Below are positions 28,417-37,630 of a DNA stretch of 64,000 nucleotides, one piece after another; position 1 is the stretch's first letter; the number at the start of each line of letters is the position of its first letter. The notes below the pieces were generated by a model. That model saw only the letters and a list, made by a program, of their open reading frames with translations. It was not told the DNA's origin and made no database searches. The position numbers and the translations under genes are program-made. The stretch is from assembly GCA_963757565.1 (NCBI GenBank), contig CAVWSB010000002.1, positions 1-64,000 of the forward strand, written 5' to 3'. Source of the stretch: PALSA-894 sp963757565. GTDB taxonomy: Bacteria > Pseudomonadota > Alphaproteobacteria > Rhizobiales > Xanthobacteraceae.

Positions 28417-29629
28417 TCATCCGCGCCCTTCGAAAAGGTTTGCGTAGAGATCGAGCGCCGCTGCTGCAGTGCGGGCCGGCGTGAAAAACTGGTTCGCGAG
28501 CCGCCGCGCGCGTGCGCCGATGTCTTCATAGGCCGCAGCCTCGGTGCCAATTGCGTTCGCGACCGCGCGCGCAAAGCTCACCGGGTCGTCCGGCTGTGCG
28601 AGCCAGCCGGTGCGTGCGCTCTCCGGAACATTCGGCGGCGCAAGCACCATCTCGGGCAACGCGCCGACATTGGTTGCGATAACCGGCCGCGCCATCGCCA
28701 TGGCTTCGGCGACCGCGAGCGGGAATGCGGGCGGCTCGATCTGCGGTACCGCGATGAAATCCGCAGCGAAGTAGGCGCCGGCCATGTCGGAGCATAGACC
28801 GATCTGGCGGATGAGATGCGCGACGCCGTGTGACTTCAGCCTGCGCTGCAATCTTTCTGGCGTAGTCGAAATGCTGCCGGTTGTCGCCCGCGAGCACGAA
28901 CACAACACCGCGCAGGCCGCCGTTGGAGAGGATGCGCGCGGCCTCGACCAGTGTGAGCTGTCCCTTGGCGGGATCGATACGCCCCGGCACCAGCACGATG
29001 CGCTGGCCCCGCCCGATCTTCCACCCGCGCCGCAGCACCATGGCGCGTTCCGGGCTGATCGCCGACGGATCGAAGCGTGCGCCATCGACCCGACGCGGGA
29101 TGACGACGAGCTTGTCGCGGCCGACCTGGTGGCGCGCGGTCACCTGATCGGCGACGTATTGAGACGGGACGATGACGCGATCTCCCGCCGCGAGCACGCG
29201 TGAATAGGTGCGATCGCGGACGGCATTCTTCAGGTCGCCCGTCGCGTAACTGTGGACGATCCAGATGCCGGCGCGCTTCTTCAGGGCGGCTGCGCTGCGC
29301 GAAGGACCGATGCCGATGGCATGGACGAGATCGACGCGTTCGGTCGCCACTACGTTGGAAATGGCGCGCGAGTTGCGCATGATGGCGAGCGGGTTGGCTG
29401 ATTTGGTCACCACCCGGACCCATTCGCCGCCGAAGCCTTGGAGTTCTCCGTTGAGCGGCCCATCCTCCGCGGCCACGATGACGCGGGCGCCGGATCGCAG
29501 CAGCGCCACGGCAGCGTCAACCACGCCACGCGCGGCAGGGGATTCGGCCAGTGCGGGAAGGATGTGCAAAATGGTGGCGCCCGGCAGGCCGCGCACGACT
29601 TTCGAATGTTCGAGTTCGGCTAATGCCAT
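28417..29629 (-). CDS. Glycosyltransferase family 4 protein (second of a pair)
   Basis: About 404 residues, GT-B fold. The N-domain has ATILHILPALAESPAARGVV and VDLVHAIGIGPSRSAAAL. The C-domain has QRIVLVPGRIDPAKGQLTLV, VVFVLAGDNRQHFDYA and, after a frame change near 28860, GAYFAADFIAVPQIEPPAFP followed by LAVAEAMAMARPVIATNVGA, the EX7E region. It is similar in layout to the protein at 27023-28294 and is encoded 122 bases upstream of it. The chosen start is ATG 29629 (ALAELEHSKVV). Donor and acceptor are unknown. A divergent hydrolase gene starts 186 bases away. Confidence 0.85.
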
Positions 29630-29815
29630 GAGTGTGTGCCCGATACGATGCGGGCCGCCACAGCCGGCGTCTTGCCCCTTGCATTCCGCCGCGCGATGCG
29701 GCGAAACACAGGCACGGCGCCTGACGCAATATGAAGCGACACGCTCTGTCCCCGTCTCCCCACCGACGCGCGGCAGATTCACAAGCCGGGCACTTGCCCT
29801 TGCACGGCGGGACCG

Positions 29816-30586
29816 ATGATTCCTTCTTGCCTGAATTTTCTCGAATTAGGAACAGGCGCCGAGGCGCGATCCATAGCTGTCCGCCAGGATGAAGGAAGCT
29901 CTCCAGGGCTTTTCTGGCTCGGAGGGTTCAAATCCGACATGCAGGGCACAAAAGCCCAGGCATTGAGCGACTGGGCGCGGCAAAAGGGCCGCGCCTGCGT
30001 CCGTTTCGATTATTCCGGGCATGGGGAGTCGGGGGGAGATTTCCACAGCGGAACGATCGGACGCTGGCTCGGCGAAAGCCTGGCGGTGTTCGAGGCGCGC
30101 GCGCGAGGACCGCAGATCGTGGTCGGATCGTCGATGGGCGGCTGGCTCGCACTGCTGCTGCTGCGTGAACTCCGGCGGCGAAAGCCGAGCGGCGCGACCG
30201 TTGCCGGACTCGTGCTGATCGCGCCTGCGGTCGATTTTACCGAGGTGCTGATGTGGCAGCGCTTCCCCGACGAGGTGAAGAAGGAGATCGAGGAGAAGGG
30301 TGCGTGGAATCGGCCCTCCGAATATGGCGAGCCTTATCCGATCACGCGCGGCCTGATCGAGAACGGGCGCGAGCATCTGCTGCTTGGCGGCATGATCGAG
30401 ACCGGCTGCCCCGTGCGCATCCTGCAGGGCGTGCAGGACCCGGACGTGCCGTGGAATCACGCGGTCAACCTGACCTCACGCCTGGCGCAGGACGATGTCG
30501 TGCTGACGCTGGTGAAGGATGGTGACCATCGCCTCTCACGACCGGAGGACATCGCGCGTCTGCTCGAGGCGGTGAGCGAGTTTTAA
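29816..30586 (+). CDS. Alpha/beta hydrolase (ABHD10-like)
   Basis: A 256-residue serine hydrolase. The oxyanion segment is LFWLGGFKSDMQGTKA, FDYSGHGESGGDF is a typical lid-proximal motif, and the nucleophile elbow is VVGSSMGGWLALLLL. The acid is in QGVQDPDVPWNHA, and the catalytic His in VKDGDHRLSRPED. The WLGGFxSDMxGTKA form resembles mitochondrial ABHD10 depalmitoylases and their alphaproteobacterial relatives, so a fatty-acyl or glucuronyl ester substrate is possible but inferred. It is uninterrupted and divergent from the glycosyltransferase pair. No signal peptide is evident, so it is cytosolic. Confidence 0.9.
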   Translation: MIPSCLNFLELGTGAEARSIAVRQDEGSSPGLFWLGGFKSDMQGTKAQALSDWARQKGRACVRFDYSGHGESGGDFHSGTIGRWLGESLAVFEARARGPQIVVGSSMGGWLALLLLRELRRRKPSGATVAGLVLIAPAVDFTEVLMWQRFPDEVKKEIEEKGAWNRPSEYGEPYPITRGLIENGREHLLLGGMIETGCPVRILQGVQDPDVPWNHAVNLTSRLAQDDVVLTLVKDGDHRLSRPEDIARLLEAVSEF

Positions 30587-30695
30587 TCCACACCGATCGG
30601 CGCTGAAAACGAACGATTTCGGGGAATTCTGGTTAATGCAGGTGCTTGAGCCGCGGGGTGTTATCATCACCCGGGTGGGCGTTGAGCAATCCCAT

Positions 30696-30718
30696 GGAGC
30701 GCGCTAGAAGGGCGCTCC
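30696..30718 (+). terminator. Inverted repeat between hydrolase and deaminase genes
   Basis: GGAGCGC (30696-30702) pairs with GCGCTCC (30712-30718) around a nine-base loop, followed by TCCCCC rather than a T run. It may act as a weak terminator for the hydrolase or as a leader hairpin of the deaminase. Upstream, GGGTGTTATCATCACCC (30656-30672) is a second small hairpin. Confidence 0.35.
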
Positions 30719-30759
30719 TCCCCCGGGCGTGTGTCGCCCCAACAATCCGAAAATGAACG

Positions 30760-31368
30760 ATGAGCGTGATGGATCGGGATGAAATCGAGGCGATGGATGC
30801 CGCCATGATGGCGCGCTGCATCGAACTGTCGCGCGGCTGCAAGCAGGTGGGTGAATTCCCGTTTGCCTGCGTGATCGCCAAGAACGGCAAGGTTGTCGTC
30901 GAGACTCACAATCGTGTCGCGCGCGACAAGGATGTGACGCGCCACGCCGAGATCGTTGCGGTCGGCATGGCGCAGAAAGCGCTGGGCACCAAGGATTTGT
31001 CGGGTTGCACGCTCTACACCAACGTCGAGCCCTGCGCGATGTGCTCGTTCCCGATCCGCGAGACGCGCATCAGCCGTGTGGTCTACGGAATTGGTTCGCG
31101 CCTGATGGGTGGCGATTCCAAATGGGACATTCTGGCCGATCCGGAACTGTCCAAGGTGATGCCTGAAGCGTTTGGCGAGGCGCCGGAAGTGGTACGTGGT
31201 TACATGCGGCCGGAGGCTGAGAAAGCCTGGAGGGCCTGGAACCCGCTGATCTGGGGCGTGATCCGATATCGAGGCTGCTTCGGCCCGCCGCCGAAAGCCG
31301 AGCCGATGACGCCCGCGGCGCCGCGCCGCCGCAGCATCTTGCAAAAGCTGTTTGCCCCGCACGGCTGA
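30760..31368 (+). CDS. Nucleoside deaminase (cytidine/deoxycytidylate deaminase family)
   Basis: Zinc-dependent deaminase of 202 residues. The zinc ligands and proton shuttle are His62 and Glu64 in VTRHAEIVAVG and Cys92/Cys95 in NVEPCAMCSFPI. EFPFACVIAKNGKVV is the usual strand pair before the active site, and ISRVVYGIGSRLMGG follows it. The segment after residue 115, including WDILADPELSKVMPEAFG, fits tRNA-adenosine/guanine-deaminase-like enzymes with a longer C-terminal tail, ending in Pro/Arg-rich PAAPRRRSILQKLF. The substrate is uncertain (guanine, cytosine or a nucleoside). It is uninterrupted, with no operon partner. Confidence 0.88.
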   Translation: MSVMDRDEIEAMDAAMMARCIELSRGCKQVGEFPFACVIAKNGKVVVETHNRVARDKDVTRHAEIVAVGMAQKALGTKDLSGCTLYTNVEPCAMCSFPIRETRISRVVYGIGSRLMGGDSKWDILADPELSKVMPEAFGEAPEVVRGYMRPEAEKAWRAWNPLIWGVIRYRGCFGPPPKAEPMTPAAPRRRSILQKLFAPHG

Positions 31369-31454
31369 GTTCCCCAAAGTTCCCGGAACGGACGGCCCAC
31401 CGGCGCGTTTTCCCGGCGCGCGGGATGTTCCGCGTATCTGTTCGGGAGGGGCAC

Positions 31455-31982
31455 ATGGCCCTCACATTCAATTTCGCAGCACTCCCGGTCATCAAGGTAT
31501 TCGGGTTTCCGGTTCTTGCTACCTTGGCCGCCGGCGTCGGCACTGCAGCGGCTTACGTGGTTGAACCGGCGAATGCCGCCAAGGAGATACCCCCGGTCGT
31601 TTCGCTCGCGCCGGCTATCGCTGCACCCGCCCCGGATCAGGTTTCATCTGTGTCGAAGACGTCCAGCGGCAAACCCTGCGCGGAACAGGCGTGGCCCTAC
31701 ATCGAGCATCGATGCATGGTCGGTTCGGTGTCGAACCAGAATGTTCGCATGGTGATCGCAACACGCAACGGAGAGGCGTCGTCTCCTGCGGCCGATAGAC
31801 AGCTTGTGTCGAGCGACGGCGTGTTGCGTGGGCCGGGCGTTGCGCCTGAGGCGAACCAGCAGCCCTCGATGAAGAAGGAGCCTAAGCGCTCCGAGGGGCA
31901 ACGGCGCACGGCCCGTACGACGACTCGCGATCAGCGTATCGTCGTCCGTCCACTGCCGGTTTATTTTACGTCGCGCTTCTAA
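31455..31982 (+). CDS. Secreted or membrane-anchored hypothetical protein with a Cys pair
   Basis: 175 residues from ATG 31455, which has GGGAGGGG before it. The N terminus is hydrophobic (VIKVFGFPVLATLAAGVGTA), a signal peptide or anchor. A compact motif, CAEQAWPYIEHRCM, about residues 75-90, holds two cysteines; I recall similar CxxQAWPYIxxRC motifs in small proteins of Bradyrhizobium relatives, where they are of unknown function. The remainder is low-complexity and basic (KKEPKRSEGQRRTARTTTR). The stop overlaps the stop of the convergent SDR gene. Periplasmic location is inferred. Confidence 0.72.
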   Translation: MALTFNFAALPVIKVFGFPVLATLAAGVGTAAAYVVEPANAAKEIPPVVSLAPAIAAPAPDQVSSVSKTSSGKPCAEQAWPYIEHRCMVGSVSNQNVRMVIATRNGEASSPAADRQLVSSDGVLRGPGVAPEANQQPSMKKEPKRSEGQRRTARTTTRDQRIVVRPLPVYFTSRF

Positions 31983-32863
31983 GCGCCGCGACTTGCCGCG
32001 AGTTCTCGCAAACCTTCGCGATAGGTCGGGTAGCGTAACCGGACGCCAAGCTCAAATTTGAGCTTGGCGTTTTTCACGCGTTTGCTCTCACCGTAGAACG
32101 AGAGCGCCATCGCCGACATTGTCTCTGCGGCCCTTGCGAAGGGGAGTTCAGGCGGCGGCGTGATGCCGAGCAGATCGGCGGCGAAAACAATCGGCAGACC
32201 CTGAGGGGTCGGCTCATCGTCCGTGACATTGAAGACACCTCGGGCACACCTTTCGAAGGCCGCGTCGATGGCCTGTGCAATGTCGGCGACATGAATGCGG
32301 TTGAAGAACTGGCCCGTCTTGTCGATGCGTTTTGCGGTTCCCCGTTGCAAATTTTCGAGCGCGTTCTGACCCGGCCCGTAAATTCCCGATAGCCGCAGGA
32401 TCGCGACCGGCTTTGCGGCGTGAGCATCAAGCGCCTGCCACGCCTGTTCGGCGGAGAGCCGCGCGACGCTGCGCGCCGACGCGGGCTTGGGCGGCGTGTC
32501 CTCGTCGACCCACGCGCCGCCGTGATCGCCATAGACGCCGATGGTCGAGAGATAAACGATCGACTGAAGCTGCGGCGCGCCCGCGATCGTCTCGGCGCAG
32601 TGCGCCAACACCGGATCGCCGTTGTCACCCGGCGGCGCCGACACCAGCAACGTTGTTGCGTCCATCAGCGCGGCGGTGACCTGCGGGGAAGGCTCACCGT
32701 CGAACACGAACGCCTCGACGCGGTGGCCGCCGATTCCCGAGGCCGCGATGGCGGCGGCCTTCTCGCGCGTCGTGACCGTGCCGGCGATGCGCGCGAACCG
32801 CCCGCCGAACGCCGCGATATAATGCTGCGCCGAATAACCAAGGCCGAAACAGAACAGGGTCAT
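31979..32863 (-). CDS. SDR-family NAD(P)-binding protein (YeeZ-like)
   Basis: Rossmann-fold protein of about 294 residues beginning TLFCFGLGYSAQHYIAAFGG, with the nucleotide loop GLGYSA. IVYLSTIGVYGDHGGAWVDE and AILRLSGIYGPGQNALENL correspond to the extended-SDR Ser/Tyr region, but the usual YxxxK is not obvious, as in YeeZ-type proteins. HVADIAQAIDAAF and VFNVTDDEPTP complete the fold. Its ATG overlaps the queG stop (TGATG), so it is translationally coupled to queG. Alternative start: GTG 32875. The role is unknown; nothing links it directly to queuosine. Confidence 0.85.
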   Translation of the reverse strand: MTLFCFGLGYSAQHYIAAFGGRFARIAGTVTTREKAAAIAASGIGGHRVEAFVFDGEPSPQVTAALMDATTLLVSAPPGDNGDPVLAHCAETIAGAPQLQSIVYLSTIGVYGDHGGAWVDEDTPPKPASARSVARLSAEQAWQALDAHAAKPVAILRLSGIYGPGQNALENLQRGTAKRIDKTGQFFNRIHVADIAQAIDAAFERCARGVFNVTDDEPTPQGLPIVFAADLLGITPPPELPFARAAETMSAMALSFYGESKRVKNAKLKFELGVRLRYPTYREGLRELAASRGA

Positions 32864-33954
32864 CAGGCGGTCCACTCGTCGCGCACGAACTCATCCGTCT
32901 CGATCGCAAGCCGATGCGCCAGCGCGGCGGCTCGCTCTGGATCGAGCCGCCGCAGGGCCCACACCGCCGCGCCGCGCACCACGGCTGAGGCATCATCGAG
33001 CAGGCGCTCGGCCTCCGGGGCGAGCCCGATGTCGCCCGCGTTGCCGATCGCGATCAGCACGTTGCGCACGAAGCGGTCGCGCCCCGTGCGCTTCACCGGC
33101 GACTTTGCGAACAGCGCGCGAAATGCCGCATCGTCCAGCCGCGCAAGCTCCGCGAGCTTCGGGGCGCGCAGCGCCTCACGCGCTGCGAGTTTCGCCTCGC
33201 GCCCGGCCTGCGCGAACTTGTTCCATGGGCATACCGCGAGACAATCATCGCAGCCGTAAATGCGATTGCCCATCAGCGGCCGCAGTTCGCGCGGTATCGG
33301 GCCCTTGTGCTCGATGGTCAGGTACGAAATGCAACGTCGCGCATCGAGCCGGTACGGCGCGGGAAACGCGCCGGTCGGGCACACATCGAGGCAGGCCGAG
33401 CACGAGCCGCAGTGATCCGCTTCGGGCGCATCCGGCGGCAAATCGAGCGTCGTGAAGATCGCGCCGAGGAACAGCCACGAGCCATGCTCGCGCGAGACCA
33501 TGTTGGTGTGCTTGCCCTGCCATCCGAGCCCGGCGCTCGCCGCGAGCGGCTTCTCCATCACGGCCGCGGTATCGACGAACACCTTCACGTCGCCGCCCGC
33601 GTTCGCGACCAGCCAGCGCGCGATCGCCTTCAGCCGCGATTTGATGATCTCGTGGTAGTCATCGCCCTGCGCGTAGACCGAGATCGCGCCGAGCATCCGC
33701 TCTTTCAGGATGGCCAGCGGATCGCTGTCCGGCCCGTAGTTCAGCCCCAGCATGATGACGGAGCGTGCGTCCGGCCACATCGCATGCGGATCGGTGCGCC
33801 GCGCGGCGGTCATGGCGAGCCAGTCCATGTCGCCATGCTGGCCCTCCGCGATGAAGCGCTCGAAAAAGGATTTTGCCTTTCCGATGTCCGGCCGCGTCAC
33901 GCCGATGGCGTCGAAGCCTTGCGCGCGCGCCTCCTCGACGAGCGCAGGCTTGAT
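32863..33954 (-). CDS. queG: Epoxyqueuosine reductase QueG
   Basis: Cobalamin and iron-sulfur enzyme that reduces epoxyqueuosine to queuosine in tRNA. Motifs are GFDAIGVTRPD, a DUF1730 part (GMDWLAM-like HGDMDWLAMTAARR), VFVDTAAVMEKPLAASAGLG, GWQGKHTNMVSREHGSW, and two 4Fe-4S clusters, CGSCSACLDVCPTGAF and CDDCLAVCPWNKF. A HEAT-like C-terminal part (AAVWALRRLDPERA) is present. No ATG, GTG or TTG is found in frame between the GST stop and the conserved start. The first conserved residues are encoded from about 33954 (IKPALVEEARAQGF), so either a rare start codon is used or an indel hides it. Confidence 0.92.
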   Translation of the reverse strand: MKPALVEEARAQGFDAIGVTRPDIGKAKSFFERFIAEGQHGDMDWLAMTAARRTDPHAMWPDARSVIMLGLNYGPDSDPLAILKERMLGAISVYAQGDDYHEIIKSRLKAIARWLVANAGGDVKVFVDTAAVMEKPLAASAGLGWQGKHTNMVSREHGSWLFLGAIFTTLDLPPDAPEADHCGSCSACLDVCPTGAFPAPYRLDARRCISYLTIEHKGPIPRELRPLMGNRIYGCDDCLAVCPWNKFAQAGREAKLAAREALRAPKLAELARLDDAAFRALFAKSPVKRTGRDRFVRNVLIAIGNAGDIGLAPEAERLLDDASAVVRGAAVWALRRLDPERAAALAHRLAIETDEFVRDEWTA

Positions 33955-33965
33955 CGCGACGGCGT

Positions 33966-34658
33966 CTAGAAGTCGAGGTCGGCGTAGGTCGGCGAGGCCG
34001 GAATGCCCGGCACCGTTTCGGCCAGCATCGAGCGGAACGACGGGCGTGACTTCACGCGCGCGTACCAAGTCCTTGCTGCCTCGTCCTCGGTCCACGGCAC
34101 ATCGCCCAGGTAATCGACGACCGACAGGTGCGCGGCCGCCGCGAGATCCGCATAGCTCAACCGGTCGCCGGCAAGCCATGAGCGCTGGCGTGCGAGCCAG
34201 CCGATATAGGCCATATGGTAACGGATATTGTTGCGCGCCGCACGGATCGCGCTGGTGTCGGGCGGGCCGCCGCCCTGCTCGGTGCGCATGGTCTGCTTGT
34301 AGATCCGCTCGGTGACAAGGAAGGTCGTCACCTCGGCGAAGAATTTGTCGTTGAACCAGCGCGCGAGCCGCCGCACCTCGACGCGCCCGAACGGGTCGGG
34401 CGGCAACAGCCGCTTGTCGCCTACGTCGAGTCCGCGTGTCTCGTCGAGATATTCGGCGATGGTTGCCGCGCCCGGGATGGCCGGATGGCCTTCCTCAATC
34501 AAGACCGGCGTCGTGCCCTCGGGATTGATCTTGAGGAATTCCTCGCGCCGTTCCCATACGCGCTCCTCGACCAGGCGGACTGCGATGCCGAATTCGCCGA
34601 GCGCGAGACGCACGAAGCGTGAGTGCGGGCAGAAGGGATGATGGAAGAGAGTGAGCAT
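33966..34658 (-). CDS. Glutathione S-transferase family protein
   Basis: 230 residues, uninterrupted. The thioredoxin-like domain begins TLFHHPFCPHSRFVRLALG, with the Ser/Cys region CPHS and the cis-Pro in GTTPVLIEEGHPAIPGAATI, and the glutathione-binding ES-type Glu in AEYLDETRG. The helical C-domain follows with WLAGDRLSYADLAAAAHLSV. It is likely cytosolic, acting in detoxification or stress. The substrate is unknown. It ends just before queG, in the same direction, so may be co-transcribed with queG and the SDR gene. Confidence 0.9.
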   Translation of the reverse strand: MLTLFHHPFCPHSRFVRLALGEFGIAVRLVEERVWERREEFLKINPEGTTPVLIEEGHPAIPGAATIAEYLDETRGLDVGDKRLLPPDPFGRVEVRRLARWFNDKFFAEVTTFLVTERIYKQTMRTEQGGGPPDTSAIRAARNNIRYHMAYIGWLARQRSWLAGDRLSYADLAAAAHLSVVDYLGDVPWTEDEAARTWYARVKSRPSFRSMLAETVPGIPASPTYADLDF

Positions 34659-34812
34659 CAGGCCGTCGCCCGCCTTGATTCGCGAATGCGCGGGCGAACC
34701 CTAGTCAAGCCGCCAACACGCGGCAACGGCATCGCGGGTGCTTTCCCGGTTGCTCCCCAATCGGCGTTGGGCGACAAGTTTGCGCCGAATTCGGACTTGA
34801 CCGGAGCCCGCC

Positions 34813-35626
34813 ATGCTGTTCGATGTCTTCAAGGCCATTCTTCTTGGCGTGGTCGAAGGATTGACCGAATTTCTCCCCGTATCCTCGACCGGGCACCTGC
34901 TGCTGGTGGATCATTTCTTCGGGCCCGAGCCCGACAAGCAGGCGTTCTGGGACAGTTTCAACGTGCTGATCCAGTTCGGCGCCATTCTCGCGCTGCTGAC
35001 CATCTATTTCACGCGGCTGTGGAAGATCGCGATTGGCATGTTCACCAATCCGGATGATCGGCGCTTCGTGATCGGGCTTCTGATCGCATTCCTGCCCGCC
35101 GCGGTGATCGGCGCGCTGCTGCACGGCTTCATCAAGGGCGTGCTGTTCAACGTGTGGATCGTCTGCGTCATCGCTGATCGTCGGCGGCGCGGTGCTGATC
35201 TGGATCGAGAAGCTGCCGCTGCGCCCGCGCTTTCATGACGCCACGAATTTTCCCCTCGGCACCTATCTGCTGATCGGCTTCTGCCAGTGTCTCGCGATGG
35301 TCCCCGGGGTGTCGCGCTCCGGTGCTACCATCGTGTCCGCCATGCTGCTCGGCGCGGACCGCCGCGCGGCGGCCGAGTTCTCGTTCTATCTCGCGATGCC
35401 CACGATGGCCGGCGCGTTCGCTTACGAGCTTTACAAGAGCTGGCACGAGATCAGCGCCGCGAGCCCGGCCATCGTCGCGATCGGTTTCGTGGTGTCGTTC
35501 ATCTCGGCGTGGGTCGTGGTGAAGTCGTTCCTCGATTTCGTATCGAGCCACGGCTTCGGCGTGTTCGGCTGGTGGCGCATCGTGGTCGGCGCGGCCGGGT
35601 TGATTGCGCTGGCGCTGACGGGCTAG
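34813..35626 (+). CDS. uppP: Undecaprenyl-diphosphatase UppP (BacA)
   Basis: Inner-membrane phosphatase that recycles undecaprenyl pyrophosphate for peptidoglycan and glycan synthesis; overproduction gives bacitracin resistance. The BacA signature is EGLTEFLPVSSTGHLLL near the N terminus (Glu-rich motif) and, in the second half, MVPGVSRSGATIVSAMLLG. Several hydrophobic helices are visible (VLIQFGAILALLTIYF, IGFVVSFISAWVVV). A one-base insertion near 35172 separates the two halves; corrected, it reads ALIVGGAVLIWIEKLPLRP. The length, about 270 residues, is normal. Its TAG overlaps that of the convergent gene in the palindrome CTAG. Confidence 0.95.
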
Positions 35627-36591
35627 GCGACGCGCCCGCGGAACTGTCCGGTCTTGCGGAAACGCCACAGATAGCTCGGCACGATCGCTTCCATGGCGGC
35701 CGGCTCGATTCCGAGCGCCGCAATGGTGCGGCCGTCGGCAAGCGCGGCCTGCGATACGATATTGTCGGTGCGCAACAGCTCGACCTGGTCCCGCGTCAGC
35801 AGCGGCGTCGGCATGAGTTGCAGGAAGGTCGCTTTCAGCCTGGCGAGTCCGAACGGCAGCGGCACCAGGAGGCGCCGCCGCTCCGTGACGGCGAGCACGT
35901 ATTCCATTAGTTCGCGGAACGTCTTCACCTCAGGACCGCCCAGCTCATAGAGCATGCCGCCCTTCGCGCCGCCGCTCGCCGCCTTGAGGATGGCGCGCGC
36001 GACATCGCCGACAAACACCGGCTGGAATTTCGTGTGCCCGCCGCCGATCAGCGGCAGGGCCGGTGATATCCGCGCCAGCGCTGCGAAGCGGTTGAAGAAA
36101 TCGTCCTCCGGCCCGAACAGGATCGAGGGGCGGAAGATCGTGGCGTCCGGTGCCGCTCCGAGCACGGCGGCTTCGCCCTCGGCTTTGCTGCGGGCATAAA
36201 GCGAGGTCGAGTCCGGGTCGGCGCCGAGCGCCGACACATGGATCAGGCGCGCGCCCTCGGCCTGGGCGGCGAGGGCCACCTGATGAGCGCCTTCGGCCTG
36301 CACGGCTTCGAAACCTTGCTTGCCGCGCTCGAACAGGACACCGACGAGGTTGATCACAACGTCCGCGCCGCGGACCGCCGCCTCGATCGAGCCCGGGTAA
36401 CGCAGGTTCGCCTGCACGGCGTGAATCTGCCCGACACGCCCCAGCGGCTGGAGATGGCCGGCGAGGTCGGGCCGGCGCACCGCCGGGCGGATGCGGTAGC
36501 CCTCGCGCGCGAGCGCCCGCACTACATGGCGGCCGAGAAAGCCCGAGCCGCCGAAAACGGTGACCAGTGTTTCGCTGGGGATTTCGGTCAT
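35623..36591 (-). CDS. NDUFA9-like complex I-associated SDR protein
   Basis: 322-residue atypical SDR. The nucleotide loop VTVFGGSGFLGRHVVRAL is at the start. ADVVINLVGVLFERGKQGF, GARLIHVSALGADPDSTSLY with the Tyr-x3-Lys in YARSKAEGEAAVLG, and ATIFRPSILFGPEDDFFNRF follow. This set is typical of the complex I NDUFA9 subunit family found in alphaproteobacteria, which is linked to respiratory complex I assembly or stability. The genes of complex I are not in the window, so the role is inferred from family alone. ATG 36591 is preferred. It is uninterrupted. Confidence 0.88.
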   Translation of the reverse strand: MTEIPSETLVTVFGGSGFLGRHVVRALAREGYRIRPAVRRPDLAGHLQPLGRVGQIHAVQANLRYPGSIEAAVRGADVVINLVGVLFERGKQGFEAVQAEGAHQVALAAQAEGARLIHVSALGADPDSTSLYARSKAEGEAAVLGAAPDATIFRPSILFGPEDDFFNRFAALARISPALPLIGGGHTKFQPVFVGDVARAILKAASGGAKGGMLYELGGPEVKTFRELMEYVLAVTERRRLLVPLPFGLARLKATFLQLMPTPLLTRDQVELLRTDNIVSQAALADGRTIAALGIEPAAMEAIVPSYLWRFRKTGQFRGRVA

Positions 36592-36784
36592 GGGGCGGGC
36601 CTTTGCGGCGAAGCAGCGCTGGCGCCCTGTATAGCGGGCGGCGTGGCGCCGTCTCAAGCGCACGATCCCGAAAAAGCCTGCCCCTTATTTATTGCGGTGG
36701 TGGGTGCCGGCCCCCGGGGGGCCTCCGCCAAGATTGACAAGGCGAAACGCCCCACCTTATGTCTGCGCCGCTCCGATACCTGAT

Positions 36785-36869
<85 letters not shown>

Positions 36870-36907
36870 ACTGACCCGACCGCAGATTCGGCGGACACAA
36901 GGCCTCA

Positions 36908-37523
36908 ATGACCATCCGCCTTCATCGCGGCGACCTGCCGGACCTGTCGCACTACACCGGCGCGGTCGCGATCGATACCGAGACGATGGGGCTGGAGCCG
37001 GTCCGGGACCGGCTTTGCGTGGTCCAACTTTCGCCCGGCGATGGTTCTGCCGACGTCGTGCAGATGGGCCGCGAGATCGGGCCTGCGCCGAACCTGAAGC
37101 AACTGCTCGCCGATGCCTCCAAGCTGAAGATCTTCCACTTCGCGCGGTTCGACATCGCCATGCTGTTCAAGGCGCTCGGCGTGATGGCGCAGCCGGTCTA
37201 CTGTACCAAGATCGCCTCGCGGCTGACCCGCACTTACACCGACAAGCACGGCCTGAAGGACCTCACCAAGGATATGCTGGGCAAGGATGTTTCCAAGCAG
37301 CAGCAGCTGTCTGACTGGGGCGCCGAGACCCTGACCGACGCGCAGGTCGCCTACGCGGCGGATGACGTGCTCAACCTGCACGCCATCAAGGAGAAGCTCG
37401 ACGCCATGCTGGCGCGAGAGGGCCGCGACGGAACTCGCCGCCGCCTGCTTCGCGTTCCTGCCGACCCGCGCCCGGCTGGACCTCGCGGGCTGGGCCGAGC
37501 AGGACATTTTCGCGCACTCCTGA
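36908..37523 (+). CDS. rnd: Ribonuclease D (exonuclease domain only)
   Basis: 3'-5' exoribonuclease of the DEDDy family that trims tRNA 3' ends. Motif I is AIDTETMGLEPVRDRL, motif II is FHFARFDIAMLFKAL, and motif III is QVAYAADDVLNLHAIKEKL with Tyr and Asp. The protein is about 204 residues and lacks the HRDC domains of E. coli RNase D; this short form is common in alphaproteobacteria. A frame change near 37420 leads to ELAAACFAFLPTRARLDLAG and the end at TGA 37523. It lies 38 bases after tRNA-Leu on the same strand, so it may be transcribed with a tRNA that it could process. Confidence 0.92.
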
Positions 37524-37630
37524 AAGATCCGCGGGGCACGAAAAGTCGCGCCCCGTTAAGGATTTATCGCCGCGCCTAGGCCACATTCGCAGGCGATTTT
37601 CTCAAGCCCGCGCCGTAAAATGGTCGTGCG

